From Agrococcus casei LMG 22410 (lineage in GTDB: Bacteria > Actinomycetota > Actinomycetes > Actinomycetales > Microbacteriaceae), in contig NZ_FUHU01000026.1 of the NCBI RefSeq assembly GCF_900163565.1, forward strand, positions 248,001-312,000: a DNA stretch of 64,000 bases, written 5' to 3'. This document shows positions 44,229 through 53,805 of this stretch, one piece after another. Made by a program: the position numbers and the translations under genes. The notes beneath the pieces are model-generated. The model was not told the origin of the DNA. It saw only the letters and a program-made list of their open reading frames with translations, and did not search any database. The stretch's first letter is position 1; every line of letters starts with the position of its first letter.

Positions 44229-45143
44229 ATGTCAACCCTCACTTCTGCCCCTGAACGCAGCGCTCTGCGCGGAAAGGCTTCTGCCTACCTCGCGCTGATG
44301 AAGCCTCGCATCATCGAGCTGCTGCTGGTGACGGCTCTGCCGACCATGGTGCTCGCAGCCGGCGGCCTTCCGCCGCTCGTGCCGGTGATCGCGACGCTCG
44401 TCGGCGGATTCCTGAGCGCAGGGGCGGCCAACACGTTCAACATGATCCTCGACCGCGACATCGACCGCGTCATGAAGCGCACGCAGGGCCGGCCGCTCGT
44501 CACGGGCGCCGTGTCTGTCGCCGAGGCGCACGTGTTCGCCTGGATCCTCACCGTGGTCTCGACAGCGGTGCTCTGGGTGTTCGCGAACTGGGTCGCGGCG
44601 ATGTTCTCGGTCATGGCGATCGCGTTCTACGCCATCGTCTACACGATGCTGCTGAAGCGTCGCACCGAGCAGAACATCGTCTGGGGCGGCATCGCAGGAT
44701 GCTTCCCCGTCGTCATCGGCTGGAGTGCTGTCACCGGCGGAGTCGACTGGCCCGCCTGGATCCTCTTCACCCTCGTGTTCCTCTGGACGCCCGCCCACTA
44801 CTGGCCGCTCTCGATGAAGTACCGGGCCGACTACTCAGCTGCCGGCGTCCCGATGCTGGCTGTCGTTCGCGGCAAGCGCATCGTCGGGATCCAGGTCATC
44901 CTCTACGCGTGGGCCTCGGTCGCATGCACGCTGCTGCTGATCCCGGTCGCCGGAATGGGGCTCCTCTACTGTGCCGTCGCAATCGGAGCAGGGCTGTGGT
45001 TCGTCGTCGAATCGCACCTGCTCTACGGACGGGCGCTGGGCGGCGCAAGCGACATCAAGGCGATGCGCGTCTTCCACGCCTCGAACCTGTACCTGACGCT
45101 GATCTTCGTGGCAGTGGGCATCGACCCGCTGCTCCCGATCTGA
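44229..45143 (+). CDS. ctaB: Protoheme IX farnesyltransferase (heme O synthase)
   Basis: A 304-residue UbiA-type prenyltransferase with about nine transmembrane helices. The first Asp-rich motif NMILDRDIDRVMKRTQGRPL and the second loop KYRADYSAAGVPML are present. It adds farnesyl to heme B for cytochrome c oxidase. The adjacent ctaA makes heme A from its product. GTG at 44226 is an alternative start one codon upstream. Confidence 0.95.
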   Translation: MSTLTSAPERSALRGKASAYLALMKPRIIELLLVTALPTMVLAAGGLPPLVPVIATLVGGFLSAGAANTFNMILDRDIDRVMKRTQGRPLVTGAVSVAEAHVFAWILTVVSTAVLWVFANWVAAMFSVMAIAFYAIVYTMLLKRRTEQNIVWGGIAGCFPVVIGWSAVTGGVDWPAWILFTLVFLWTPAHYWPLSMKYRADYSAAGVPMLAVVRGKRIVGIQVILYAWASVACTLLLIPVAGMGLLYCAVAIGAGLWFVVESHLLYGRALGGASDIKAMRVFHASNLYLTLIFVAVGIDPLLPI

Positions 45144-45165
45144 GACGCTTCGACGCGCTGAGGGC

Positions 45166-46119
45166 CTAAGCGCCGGTCAGCGGCTCGCCACGGCGGTCGA
45201 CCAGCAGGTCGAGCGTGGTCAGCAGCCGGCCCTCGCGCAACGCCCACGGCGACACGTCGAGCTGGTCGACCTTGAATGCCCGCATGGTCTCAGAGAGAAC
45301 AATCGCGCCGCCGACGATCTGAAAGGTGCGGTCCTCGGTGATGCCGGGCAGCTGCGTTCGGCTCTTCGCATCCATCTTGGCGATGCGCGGAGCCCAGTCG
45401 TCGAGCTGCTCCCGCAGCAGCACCGTGCGCTCAGCATCGCCGACGCCGGGCTGCAGGTTGCCGGCAAGCCGTGCGAGCGAGCGGATGGTCTTCGACGAGC
45501 CGACGACATGATCGGGCCGCCCTGCCGAGCGGATTCGGCCCACAACCTCGCCGATCGACTCGCGTGCCGCCATCCGCAGCGCCCTGATCTCTGACTCGGA
45601 AGGCGGGTCTGACGTGAAGAACTGCCGTGTGGCGCGACCTGCTCCGAACGGCAGCGACAGTGCGACGTCAGGAAACTCGTCGCTTCCGGACGCCAGCTCG
45701 AGCGAGCCGCCGCCGATGTCGATCAGCATGAGGTGACCTGCGCTCCAGCCGAACCAGCGGCGGACCGCCAGGAACGTGAGCCTGGCCTCGTCGTCGCCCG
45801 AGAGGATGTCGAGCTTGACGCCGGCCTTGCGCTCGATGCGCTCCACGACCTTGCGGCCGTTCGAGGCCTCGCGGATGGCGCTAGTGGCCATCACCAGGAA
45901 GTCGTCGAGCTCGTCCGGCTTCGCGATCTCGATGCACTCGTCAATCGCTTCGATGAGGGCGTCCTGGCCCTCCTTCGTGATGGCGTCGTCTTCTATGTAC
46001 CGCATGAGCCGCAGCACCTTCTTGTGCGAGCGCTCCGGCTTTGGCCGACCGCCGGGCTTTGCGTCGACGATGAGCAGGTGCACGGTGTTCGACCCGATGT
46101 CGAGCACGCCGAGCCTCAT
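45166..46119 (-). CDS. Ppx/GppA family phosphatase
   Basis: A 317-residue ASKHA-fold exopolyphosphatase/guanosine pentaphosphatase. The phosphate-binding motifs LDIGSNTVHLLIVD (start) and LIDIGGGSLELASG (about 145) are intact, with ATSAIREASN between. Whether it acts on polyphosphate or pppGpp is not decided by sequence; single-domain actinobacterial forms of this size often do one or both. It overlaps the upstream ctaA stop as ATGA. The 22-nt gap to convergent ctaB holds only a weak 6-bp inverted repeat (CGCTGA/TCAGCG). Confidence 0.9.
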   Translation of the reverse strand: MRLGVLDIGSNTVHLLIVDAKPGGRPKPERSHKKVLRLMRYIEDDAITKEGQDALIEAIDECIEIAKPDELDDFLVMATSAIREASNGRKVVERIERKAGVKLDILSGDDEARLTFLAVRRWFGWSAGHLMLIDIGGGSLELASGSDEFPDVALSLPFGAGRATRQFFTSDPPSESEIRALRMAARESIGEVVGRIRSAGRPDHVVGSSKTIRSLARLAGNLQPGVGDAERTVLLREQLDDWAPRIAKMDAKSRTQLPGITEDRTFQIVGGAIVLSETMRAFKVDQLDVSPWALREGRLLTTLDLLVDRRGEPLTGA

Positions 46120-47030
46120 ACGGAGACCTCGGCCTTGCCTCGCAGTGACAGCACCGTCGCGGTCATGGCGGCAGCTGCGAAGACGCTGCCCATCATGTGC
46201 GCGGCCACGAGCGGCACGGGCAGTCCGGTGTTGGCCTGTATGAGGCCGATCACCATCTGGAACAGCGAAGCGGCCAGGAGCCCGAGGACGCTGAAGAGAT
46301 GGATGCGCGGCCCCTTCCGGACTGCGACGACGAGCAGTGCCAGCGTCACCAGCAGCAGCGCGTAGCTCGGCCACGCGTGGAAGTGCTGCAGAAGTTCAGG
46401 GTTGAGGCCGTTGCGGACGGCCCCTCCGTCGCCCGCGTGGGGGCCGGCGCCGGTCGTCAGGGTTCCCATGACGATGACGATCGCGAAGAGCGCTGTCGCA
46501 CCGTGGGTGAGCACGAACTGGGGCGCCGTGGCGACCTTGGGGCCGCGCGGACCGCGGAACACGCGCCACACGAGCATGGTGGACAGCGCAACGAGCACGA
46601 CGCTCAGCATGAAGTGAATGCCGACGGTGTCGGGACGCAGCTCGAGCCAGACGACGACGGCTCCGATGATGCCCTGGGCTGCCGAGAGGAAGAACACGAG
46701 CGCAGCGAGCGTGAGGATCTCGCGGCCGCCTGCCGACTTGGCTTTGCGAATCGCCAGCACGAGCATCCAGATCGAGATGCCGATCACGACCGCACCCAGG
46801 AGCCTGTTCGCGTACTCGATGAAGCCGTGGATTCCGTGCTCCGGAACGGGGAAGAACGAGTCGGGCGTGCAGTGCGGCCAATCGGTGCATCCGAGGCCGC
46901 TTTCGGTGAGTCGAACGAGCCCTCCGGTCAGCACGATCAGAATCTGGCTGGCCAGCGTTGCGACGCTGACTGCTCTCAAGGTTCGCGATTGGCGAACTTC
47001 CGACACGATGGACCTCGTTTCAATGGGCAT
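46116..47030 (-). CDS. ctaA: Heme A synthase
   Basis: A 304-residue membrane protein of the COX15/CtaA family with eight predicted helices. GGLVRLTESGLGCTDWPHC carries the paired Cys and early conserved region, and FIEYANRLLG, GIHFMLSVVL, THGATALFA, LQHFHAWPSY and AAHMMGS supply His residues for heme binding. It oxidises heme O to heme A. The start is ATG 12 nt after a TAGCGT box on the minus strand; no SD is seen. Confidence 0.92.
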   Translation of the reverse strand: MPIETRSIVSEVRQSRTLRAVSVATLASQILIVLTGGLVRLTESGLGCTDWPHCTPDSFFPVPEHGIHGFIEYANRLLGAVVIGISIWMLVLAIRKAKSAGGREILTLAALVFFLSAAQGIIGAVVVWLELRPDTVGIHFMLSVVLVALSTMLVWRVFRGPRGPKVATAPQFVLTHGATALFAIVIVMGTLTTGAGPHAGDGGAVRNGLNPELLQHFHAWPSYALLLVTLALLVVAVRKGPRIHLFSVLGLLAASLFQMVIGLIQANTGLPVPLVAAHMMGSVFAAAAMTATVLSLRGKAEVSV

Positions 47031-47042
47031 GCGGCGTTCCAG

Positions 47043-47052
47043 ACGCTAGGCT
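47043..47052. promoter_or_regulatory. Overlapping divergent -10 boxes between ctaA and sufB
   Basis: The minus strand has TAGCGT (complement of 47043-47048) pointing to ctaA, and the plus strand has TAGGCT (47047-47052) pointing to the suf operon. They share the TA at 47047-47048. Confidence 0.5.
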
Positions 47053-47182
47053 GTAGGGAGTGCGATCTCTCAGTCGAGCGCGCGATCGAAGCGCTTCGGT
47101 TTCGTTATTCACAGTATCTGACGAATCACGTCCCAGAAGCGCCCTCGCGCGCCACGGCAGATCGCGAGACGAGAGGGGAACC

Positions 47183-48601
47183 ATGAGCGACGTCCTGATT
47201 GACCGCCCAGAGCTTGAAAGCCTCGGGCAGTATGAATTCGGCTGGCACGACAAAGACGAGGCCGGAGCCATCGCGAAGCGAGGCTTGAGTGAGCAGGTCG
47301 TGAAAGAGATCTCCGAGCTCAAGAGCGAAGACGACTGGATGCTGCAGACGCGCCTCAAGGCACTGAAGCACTTCTACCGCAAGCCCATGCCGGAGTGGGG
47401 TGCTGACCTGTCAGGCATCGACTTCGACAACATCAAGTACTTCGTGCGCTCCACCGAGCGCCAGGCTCAGACCTGGGAAGACCTTCCCGCTGAGATCCGC
47501 GAGACCTACGACCGTCTCGGCATCCCCGAGGCTGAGCGCCAGCGTCTCGTCGCGGGCGTCGCAGCCCAGTACGAGTCCGAGGTCGTCTACCACCAGATCC
47601 AGGAGGATCTCGAGGCGCAGGGTGTCATCTTCATGGACACCGACACCGCGCTCAAGGAGCACCCCGAGTTCTTCGAGGAGTACTTCGGCACGGTGATCCC
47701 GGCTGCAGACAACAAGTTCTCCGCCCTGAACACCGCTGTGTGGTCAGGCGGATCCTTCGTCTACGTGCCGCCGGGCGTGCACGTAGAGATCCCGCTGCAG
47801 GCGTACTTCCGCATCAACACCGAGAACATGGGGCAGTTCGAGCGCACGCTCATCATCGCCGACGAGGGCTCGTACGTGCACTACATCGAGGGCTGCACGG
47901 CTCCGATCTACAAGTCCGACTCGCTGCACTCGGCAGTCGTCGAGATCATCGCGAAGAAGAACGCACGCGTTCGCTACACGACGATTCAGAACTGGTCGAA
48001 CAACGTGTACAACCTCGTGACGAAGCGCGCCATCGCAGAAGAGGGCGCGACCATGGAGTGGGTCGACGGCAACATCGGCTCGAAGGTCACCATGAAGTAC
48101 CCGTCGATCTTCCTGACCGGCGAGCGCGCCAAGGGCGAGACGCTGTCGGTTGCCTTCGCAGGCCCCGGCCAGCACCAGGACGCCGGCGCGAAGATGGTGC
48201 ACATGGCGCCCTACACGACGTCGTCGATCACCTCCAAGTCGATCGCCCGAGGAGGCGGCCGAGCCGGCTACCGCGGCGAGATCCGCATCGAGGCGAACGC
48301 ACACCACTCGGCGAACTCCGTCATCTGCGACGCTCTGCTGGTCGACCTCGAGTCGCGCTCCGACACCTACCCGGCAATCGACATCCGTGTCGACGACGTC
48401 GTGCTCGGCCACGAGGCGACCGTCTCGAAGGTCTCAGAGCAGCAGCTCTTCTACCTCATGAGCCGCGGACTCTCCGAGACCGAGGCAATGGCGATGATCG
48501 TGCGCGGCTTCATCGAGCCGATCGCTCGTGAGCTGCCCATGGAGTACGCGCTTGAGCTCAACAAGCTCATCGAAATGAACATGGAAGGATCGGTCGGCTA
48601 G
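47183..48601 (+). CDS. sufB: Fe-S cluster assembly protein SufB
   Basis: A 472-residue scaffold subunit of the SUF machinery. Core motifs include [67 protein letters not shown] with the acceptor Cys, and [21 protein letters not shown] chose the ATG at 47183 with its SD GAGAGGGG. A GTG at 47060, in frame and at leaderless spacing from the TAGGCT box, would add 41 Arg/Ser-rich residues. sufD starts right after the stop. Confidence 0.95.
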   Translation: MSDVLIDRPELESLGQYEFGWHDKDEAGAIAKRGLSEQVVKEISELKSEDDWMLQTRLKALKHFYRKPMPEWGADLSGIDFDNIKYFVRSTERQAQTWEDLPAEIRETYDRLGIPEAERQRLVAGVAAQYESEVVYHQIQEDLEAQGVIFMDTDTALKEHPEFFEEYFGTVIPAADNKFSALNTAVWSGGSFVYVPPGVHVEIPLQAYFRINTENMGQFERTLIIADEGSYVHYIEGCTAPIYKSDSLHSAVVEIIAKKNARVRYTTIQNWSNNVYNLVTKRAIAEEGATMEWVDGNIGSKVTMKYPSIFLTGERAKGETLSVAFAGPGQHQDAGAKMVHMAPYTTSSITSKSIARGGGRAGYRGEIRIEANAHHSANSVICDALLVDLESRSDTYPAIDIRVDDVVLGHEATVSKVSEQQLFYLMSRGLSETEAMAMIVRGFIEPIARELPMEYALELNKLIEMNMEGSVG

Positions 48602-49804
48602 ATGACGACTACTGAGAACGTTCGAAGCGAAGAGAAGTTCGTTCCGATTCAGACCCGCTCTGAGCGTCCCAGCTCGTTCGAGCCGGCCGACTTCGAGACG
48701 CCGACCGGCCGCGAGGTCAACTGGAAGCACAGCGACCTGAAGCGCCTTGCACCGCTGCTCGTCGACGAGGCGACCGAGAACATCGGACACGACGGCATCC
48801 GCTACGGCGTCGAGGCAATCGATGCAGCCGGCGTGCTGGTCGAGTCGACCGGGCACGAGGCAGCCGTGCGCGGCGAGGTCTTCACTCCCGAAGACCTTCC
48901 CGCCGCAATCGCCTGGAAGCAGTGCTCGAACGCCCTGCACATCCAGATTCCCGAGGGCAAGTCCATCGGCGAGCCCCTCGTGGCTCGCCTCGAAGGACTC
49001 GGCGCCGACATCCACGCGAACGCGCACATCATCGTCGAGGCCCTTCCCGGGTCGCAGTCGACGGTCGTGCTGCACCACACCGGCTCGGCAGCGTACGCGC
49101 AGAACGTCGAGATCATCGTCCGCGACGGCGCACGCCTGAACTTCATCTCGGTCCAGGACTGGGAAGACGACACCGTGCACGCCTCGGCGCACCAGGCCCG
49201 TGTCGACAGCGACGCGTACCTGAAGCACATGGTCGTGTCGTTCGGCGGAGGCGCGGTTCGCGTCAATCCGTCGGTCCGACTCCACGGAACAGGCAGCGAG
49301 ACCGAGATGTACGGCCTCGCGTTCGCTGACTCCGGCCAGCACATGGAGAGCCAGGTCTTCATGTTCCACGAGGGTGAGAACACGACCGGAAACGTGCTCT
49401 ACAAGGGTGCTCTGCAGGGCAAGGGCGCACGCTACGTCTGGATCGGCGATGTGCTGATCGGCGAGGGCGCGAACGGCACCGACAGCTACGAGAAGAACCA
49501 GAACCTCGTGCTGACTGACGGAACCCGCGCAGACTCGATCCCGAACCTCGAGATCAAGAACGGCAACATCGAAGGAGCCGGCCACGCATCCGCGACCGGA
49601 CGCTTCGACGACGAGCAGCTGTTCTACCTCCGCAGCCGCGGCATCCCCGAGGACGAGGCCCGTCGCCTCGTCGTCGTCGGATTCCTCATGGAGATCGTGC
49701 AGAAGATCGGCATCGACGAGATCGAGACCCGCATCGAAGCGCTGATCCAGGAGGAGCTGGCTGCAGGAGCATCGCTGGCACCCGCGGCGAAGGCTGGGGC
49801 ATGA
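48602..49804 (+). CDS. sufD: Fe-S cluster assembly protein SufD
   Basis: A 400-residue paralogue of SufB that completes the SufBC2D complex. It shows the beta-helix core (VEIIVRDGARLNFISVQDWE, LHGTGSETEMYGLAFADSGQHMES), RVDSDAYLKHMVVSFGGG, and the C-terminal ATGRFDDEQLFYLRSRGIPEDEARRLVVVGF. It overlaps the next gene as ATGA. Confidence 0.95.
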   Translation: MTTTENVRSEEKFVPIQTRSERPSSFEPADFETPTGREVNWKHSDLKRLAPLLVDEATENIGHDGIRYGVEAIDAAGVLVESTGHEAAVRGEVFTPEDLPAAIAWKQCSNALHIQIPEGKSIGEPLVARLEGLGADIHANAHIIVEALPGSQSTVVLHHTGSAAYAQNVEIIVRDGARLNFISVQDWEDDTVHASAHQARVDSDAYLKHMVVSFGGGAVRVNPSVRLHGTGSETEMYGLAFADSGQHMESQVFMFHEGENTTGNVLYKGALQGKGARYVWIGDVLIGEGANGTDSYEKNQNLVLTDGTRADSIPNLEIKNGNIEGAGHASATGRFDDEQLFYLRSRGIPEDEARRLVVVGFLMEIVQKIGIDEIETRIEALIQEELAAGASLAPAAKAGA

Positions 49805-50153
49805 GCGAAGTCCGTGTGGCGTCGACGAGCGAGATCAGCCTGACCGATCCGATTCGTGTCGAGGTGGACGGCGTCCCCGTCTCCCTCGTGCGCGACTCGG
49901 CAGGCGAGATCCATGCGCTCGGCGACACCTGCACCCACGGTGAGATCTCTCTGTCAGAGGGATTCATCGAAGGCGATTCGCTTGAGTGCTGGGCACACGG
50001 GTCGCGATTCAACATGTTCACGGGCAAGCCCGAGAATCTGCCGGCGTTCGAGCCGGTTCCTGTATTCCCTGTGCGCGTCGACGGAGACGACGTGATGATC
50101 GACGTGCACAACCCCATTGATGTGAGCGGCGATGCCGCGAGAAAGGAAGTCTC

Positions 50154-50157
<4 letters not shown>
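49801..50157 (+). CDS. Rieske-type [2Fe-2S] ferredoxin
   Basis: A 118-residue single-domain Rieske ferredoxin of the BphA3 type. The cluster ligands are in CTHGEISLSEG and CWAHGSRFN (CxH...CxxH). It is embedded in the suf operon with 4-nt overlaps on both sides, the usual place in actinobacterial suf operons, and may carry electrons for cluster assembly. No partner oxygenase is nearby. Confidence 0.92.
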
Positions 50158-50912
<755 letters not shown>

Positions 50913-50914
50913 TC

Positions 50915-51247
50915 ATGGCTCTGAAAGAACTCGACGACGCCAAGTTCGACGAGTGCATCGAGGCTCTGAAGGATGTGGTCGACCCTGAGCTCGATGTGAA
51001 CATCGTCGACCTCGGCCTGATCTACGACCTGGCCTGGGACGAAGACGAGAACGCACTTGTGATCTCGATGACGCTCACCAGCGCCGGCTGCCCCCTGACC
51101 GACGTGATCGAGGCTGAGATCGCCGAGAATCTCGACGGTGTCGTCGATGCGTTCCGCATTAACTGGGTGTGGATGCCGCCGTGGGGTCCCGAGCGGATCA
51201 CAGAAGACGGTCGTGAGATGATGAGGGCTTTGGGGTTCTCGATCTGA
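50915..51247 (+). CDS. DUF59/MIP18-family Fe-S assembly factor (SufT-like)
   Basis: A 110-residue protein. DVVDPELDVNIVDLGLIYDL and TLTSAGCPLTDVIEAEI with its conserved Cys are diagnostic of the DUF59 family, which helps Fe-S cluster maturation in many bacteria. It closes the suf operon. sufS and sufU, which usually lie between sufC and this gene, are absent here. The stop codon lies in an 8-bp palindrome. Confidence 0.9.
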   Translation: MALKELDDAKFDECIEALKDVVDPELDVNIVDLGLIYDLAWDEDENALVISMTLTSAGCPLTDVIEAEIAENLDGVVDAFRINWVWMPPWGPERITEDGREMMRALGFSI

Positions 51248-51397
51248 CGGAGTCAGATCGATGGGTCGCGACAGCGACTCACCCAAAGCCGTCGCGAGCC
51301 CTGAGCGAGCGAATTGGGTTTCTCCATCTGACTTCGTCAGAAAGTTGCGAATAACGCACCACTTTGACCATCAAAGCGGTGCGTTATTCGCAACTTT
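51241..51397. repeat. Cluster of inverted repeats after the suf operon
   Basis: Within 157 nt there are: GATCTGAC-GGA-GTCAGATC (51241-51259), ACCCAA/TTGGGT (51281-51286/51314-51319), TCTGAC-TTC-GTCAGA (51327-51341), and a large hairpin at 51341-51397 with perfect 20-bp arms (AAAGTTGCGAATAACGC...) plus an inner 6-bp stem CTTTGA/TCAAAG. The large stem is much more A/T-rich than its surroundings. It could be a terminator, a REP-like element or a structured RNA. No protein gene is supported in the 236-nt gap except the short leader frame described separately. Confidence 0.7.
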
Positions 51398-51414
51398 CGT
51401 GCTTGGGCACGCGA

Positions 51415-51420
51415 TAGGAT
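51415..51420 (+). promoter_or_regulatory. Candidate -10 box for the ABC-F gene
   Basis: TAGGAT just after the large hairpin predicts a start near 51427 and a 57-nt leader. Confidence 0.45.
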
Positions 51421-51428
51421 AGGCGGCT

Positions 51429-51491
51429 GTGCCTGAAGCAGAGGCAGCTTGCCCGATCCGGGCAGCAATGAGAGAGGTATGTCGTGATTGA
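51429..51491 (+). CDS. Possible 20-codon leader peptide of the ABC-F gene
   Basis: A GTG two bases after the predicted transcription start opens a 20-codon frame that ends with TGA at 51489-51491, overlapping the ABC-F GTG at 51484. It is Ala/Glu/Arg-rich with two Cys. The frame spans two small hairpins, TGCCT/AGGCA (51430-51446) and TGCCCG/CGGGCA (51450-51464), and AGGCA could also pair with the later TGCC. This arrangement resembles ribosome-sensing attenuators upstream of antibiotic-responsive genes, but coding is not proven. Confidence 0.3.
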   Translation: MPEAEAACPIRAAMREVCRD

Positions 51492-53094
51492 AGTACAAGG
51501 CTTCGACCTGTCCGTCGGAGCTCGAACCCTCATGAGCGACGTCTCGTTCAGGATCGCCAAGGGCGACAAGATCGGTCTGGTCGGGCGCAACGGCGCCGGC
51601 AAGACCACGATGACGAAGGTCCTGGCCGGTGTCTCCGACGACCGCGACGGCCACACCGCCCACGGCGAGATCACACGCAAGGGCGAGGTCGGCTATCTTC
51701 CCCAGGACCCGCGATCCGGCGATCCCGAGCAGACTGCTCGCGCGCGCATCCTCGATGCCCGCGGACTCGGCACACTTCGTGCACGGATGCGCGACGCAAC
51801 CGATCGCATGGCTCTCGGCGGTGCAGACGGCGAAGCGGCGATGCGTGACTACACGCGGCATGAAGACCGCTTCCTCGCACTCGGAGGCTATGCGGCCGAG
51901 GCAGAAGGCGAGTCGATCGCCTCGAACCTGAAGCTGCCCGAGCGGATCCTCGAGCAGCCGCTGTCGACCCTCTCAGGAGGCCAGCGCCGTCGCATCGAAC
52001 TGGCGCGCATCCTGTTCTCCGGCGCTGAGACGATGCTGCTCGATGAGCCGACCAACCACCTCGACGCCGACAGCGTCGTCTGGCTGCGCGAGTTCCTGCA
52101 GGGCTATGCGGGCGGGCTCCTGATCATCTCGCACGACGTCGAGCTCATCGGCGACACCGTGAACCGCGTCTTCTACCTCGACGCGAACCGGCAGATCATC
52201 GACATCTACAACATGTCGTGGAAGAACTACCAGCGCCAGCGCGAGGTCGACGCCGAGCGTCGCAAGCGTGAGCGCACGAACGCCGAGCGCGCAGCAGGCC
52301 AGCTGCAGATGCAGGCTGCGAAGATGGGCGCGAAGGCGACCAAGGCGGTCGCGGCAAAGAATATGCTGCGCCGTGCCGAGCGCATGATGGACGGCGTCGA
52401 GGCAGATCTTGTCAGCGACCGCGTCGCGAAGATCCGCTTCCCGAAGCCCTCGCCCTGCGGCAAGACGCCGCTCATGGCGCACAACCTCTCGAAGTCGTAC
52501 GGGTCGCTCGAGATCTTCACGGCTGTCGACCTCGCCATCGACCGCGGATCGAAGGTCGTCGTGCTGGGGCTCAACGGTGCCGGAAAGACGACGCTCCTGC
52601 GCATTCTCGCTGGAGCATCCGAACCCGACACCGGCGGCATCGACCGCGGGTACGGACTTCGCATCGGCTACTACGCCCAGGAGCACGAGACGCTCGACGT
52701 CAACCGCTCGGTGCTCGAGAACATGATGTCGTCGTCTGACGAGATCTCGTCCTCTGAGGCGCGAAGGGTGCTCGGCTCGTTCCTGTTCACGGGCGACGAC
52801 ACGTCGAAGCCGGCCGGCGTGCTCTCGGGAGGCGAGAAGACCAGGCTGTCGCTCGCGATGCTCGTCGTCTCGAGCGCCAACGTGCTGCTGCTCGATGAGC
52901 CGACGAACAACCTCGACCCGGCCTCGCGCGAGCAGATCCTCGGCGCGCTGGCTGAGTACGAGGGCGCTGTCGTGCTCGTGTCGCACGACGAGGGCGCCGT
53001 CGAGGCGCTCAGCCCCGAGCGCGTGCTCATCATGCCCGAGGGCACCGAAGACCACTACTCGCGCGAGTATCTTGATCTTGTAGGGCTCGACTAG
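51484..53094 (+). CDS. ABC-F family ATPase (ribosome-associated)
   Basis: A 536-residue protein with two ABC modules and no membrane domain. Walker A motifs are GRNGAGKTT and GLNGAGKTT; signatures are LSGGQRRRIELARI and LSGGEKTRLSLAML. The linker between the modules (about 240-310) is rich in Arg, Lys and Ala (QRQREVDAERRKRERTNAE), as in ABC-F proteins that enter the ribosomal E site. Some members protect against macrolides, lincosamides or pleuromutilins, others are housekeeping; the sequence does not decide. In mycobacteria an ABC-F gene also lies near suf. The GTG start has GAGAGAGG upstream. Confidence 0.9.
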   Translation: MIEVQGFDLSVGARTLMSDVSFRIAKGDKIGLVGRNGAGKTTMTKVLAGVSDDRDGHTAHGEITRKGEVGYLPQDPRSGDPEQTARARILDARGLGTLRARMRDATDRMALGGADGEAAMRDYTRHEDRFLALGGYAAEAEGESIASNLKLPERILEQPLSTLSGGQRRRIELARILFSGAETMLLDEPTNHLDADSVVWLREFLQGYAGGLLIISHDVELIGDTVNRVFYLDANRQIIDIYNMSWKNYQRQREVDAERRKRERTNAERAAGQLQMQAAKMGAKATKAVAAKNMLRRAERMMDGVEADLVSDRVAKIRFPKPSPCGKTPLMAHNLSKSYGSLEIFTAVDLAIDRGSKVVVLGLNGAGKTTLLRILAGASEPDTGGIDRGYGLRIGYYAQEHETLDVNRSVLENMMSSSDEISSSEARRVLGSFLFTGDDTSKPAGVLSGGEKTRLSLAMLVVSSANVLLLDEPTNNLDPASREQILGALAEYEGAVVLVSHDEGAVEALSPERVLIMPEGTEDHYSREYLDLVGLD

Positions 53095-53139
53095 CCCCAG
53101 CCGCGCATCCGTGCGGCGCCGACACGACAGGGGAGCGGC

Positions 53140-53805
53140 GTGCAACCAGAGATCTTCACGCAGGTCGCGCTGTCCTTTGAGGTCGTCGGCCTGATCGCGT
53201 TTGCGGCGTCCGGCGCGCTGTTGGCTGCCGCGAAGCGCATGGACGTCATCGGCATGATGGCGCTGGCTTCGGTCACGGGCCTCGGCGGCGGCATGACGCG
53301 CGATGTGCTGATCGGCGCGACGCCGGTCGCGGCCCTGGAGAGCTGGTGGATGCTGCTGGTGACGATCGGCACGGCCCTTGTGGTGTTCGTGCTGTACCGG
53401 ATCGTGCATCGGCTGCGCCGCGCCATGCTCGTCTTCGATGCCCTCGGGCTCGCCATCTTCGTCGTGAACGGCACCATGAAGGCGCATCTGCTGGGCGTGA
53501 ACCCTGTGGGCTCTGCTGTCGTGGGGCTGCTGACCGGGGTCGGCGGCGGCGTCATCCGAGACCTCATCGCCAACGACATCCCGGTCGTGTTCCAGCGCGA
53601 CTCGAAGCTCTACCTGACGCCCGCCCTCCTCGGAGCAGCCGCCATCGCGACCCTCGCGGCATTCGACGTCTCAGCGTGGTGGATCAGCGCGCTCGTCGTC
53701 CTCGGGGTGTTCACGACACGGCTCATCAGCGAAGTCCTCGGCTGGCGAGCGCCGTCGCTGAAGACGCAGACGCTCAACGTGGTCGACGGCGGAAGACGCG
53801 ACTAG
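53140..53805 (+). CDS. Trimeric intracellular cation channel (TRIC) family protein
   Basis: A 221-residue membrane protein of the UPF0126/TRIC family. It has two repeats of three helices, each carrying the signature GGGMTRDVLIG or GGGVIRDLIAND, plus a seventh helix. Prokaryotic TRICs are K+-permeable channels. The start is GTG after GGGGAG. Its stop overlaps that of convergent SURF1 by 3 nt. Confidence 0.9.
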   Translation: MQPEIFTQVALSFEVVGLIAFAASGALLAAAKRMDVIGMMALASVTGLGGGMTRDVLIGATPVAALESWWMLLVTIGTALVVFVLYRIVHRLRRAMLVFDALGLAIFVVNGTMKAHLLGVNPVGSAVVGLLTGVGGGVIRDLIANDIPVVFQRDSKLYLTPALLGAAAIATLAAFDVSAWWISALVVLGVFTTRLISEVLGWRAPSLKTQTLNVVDGGRRD

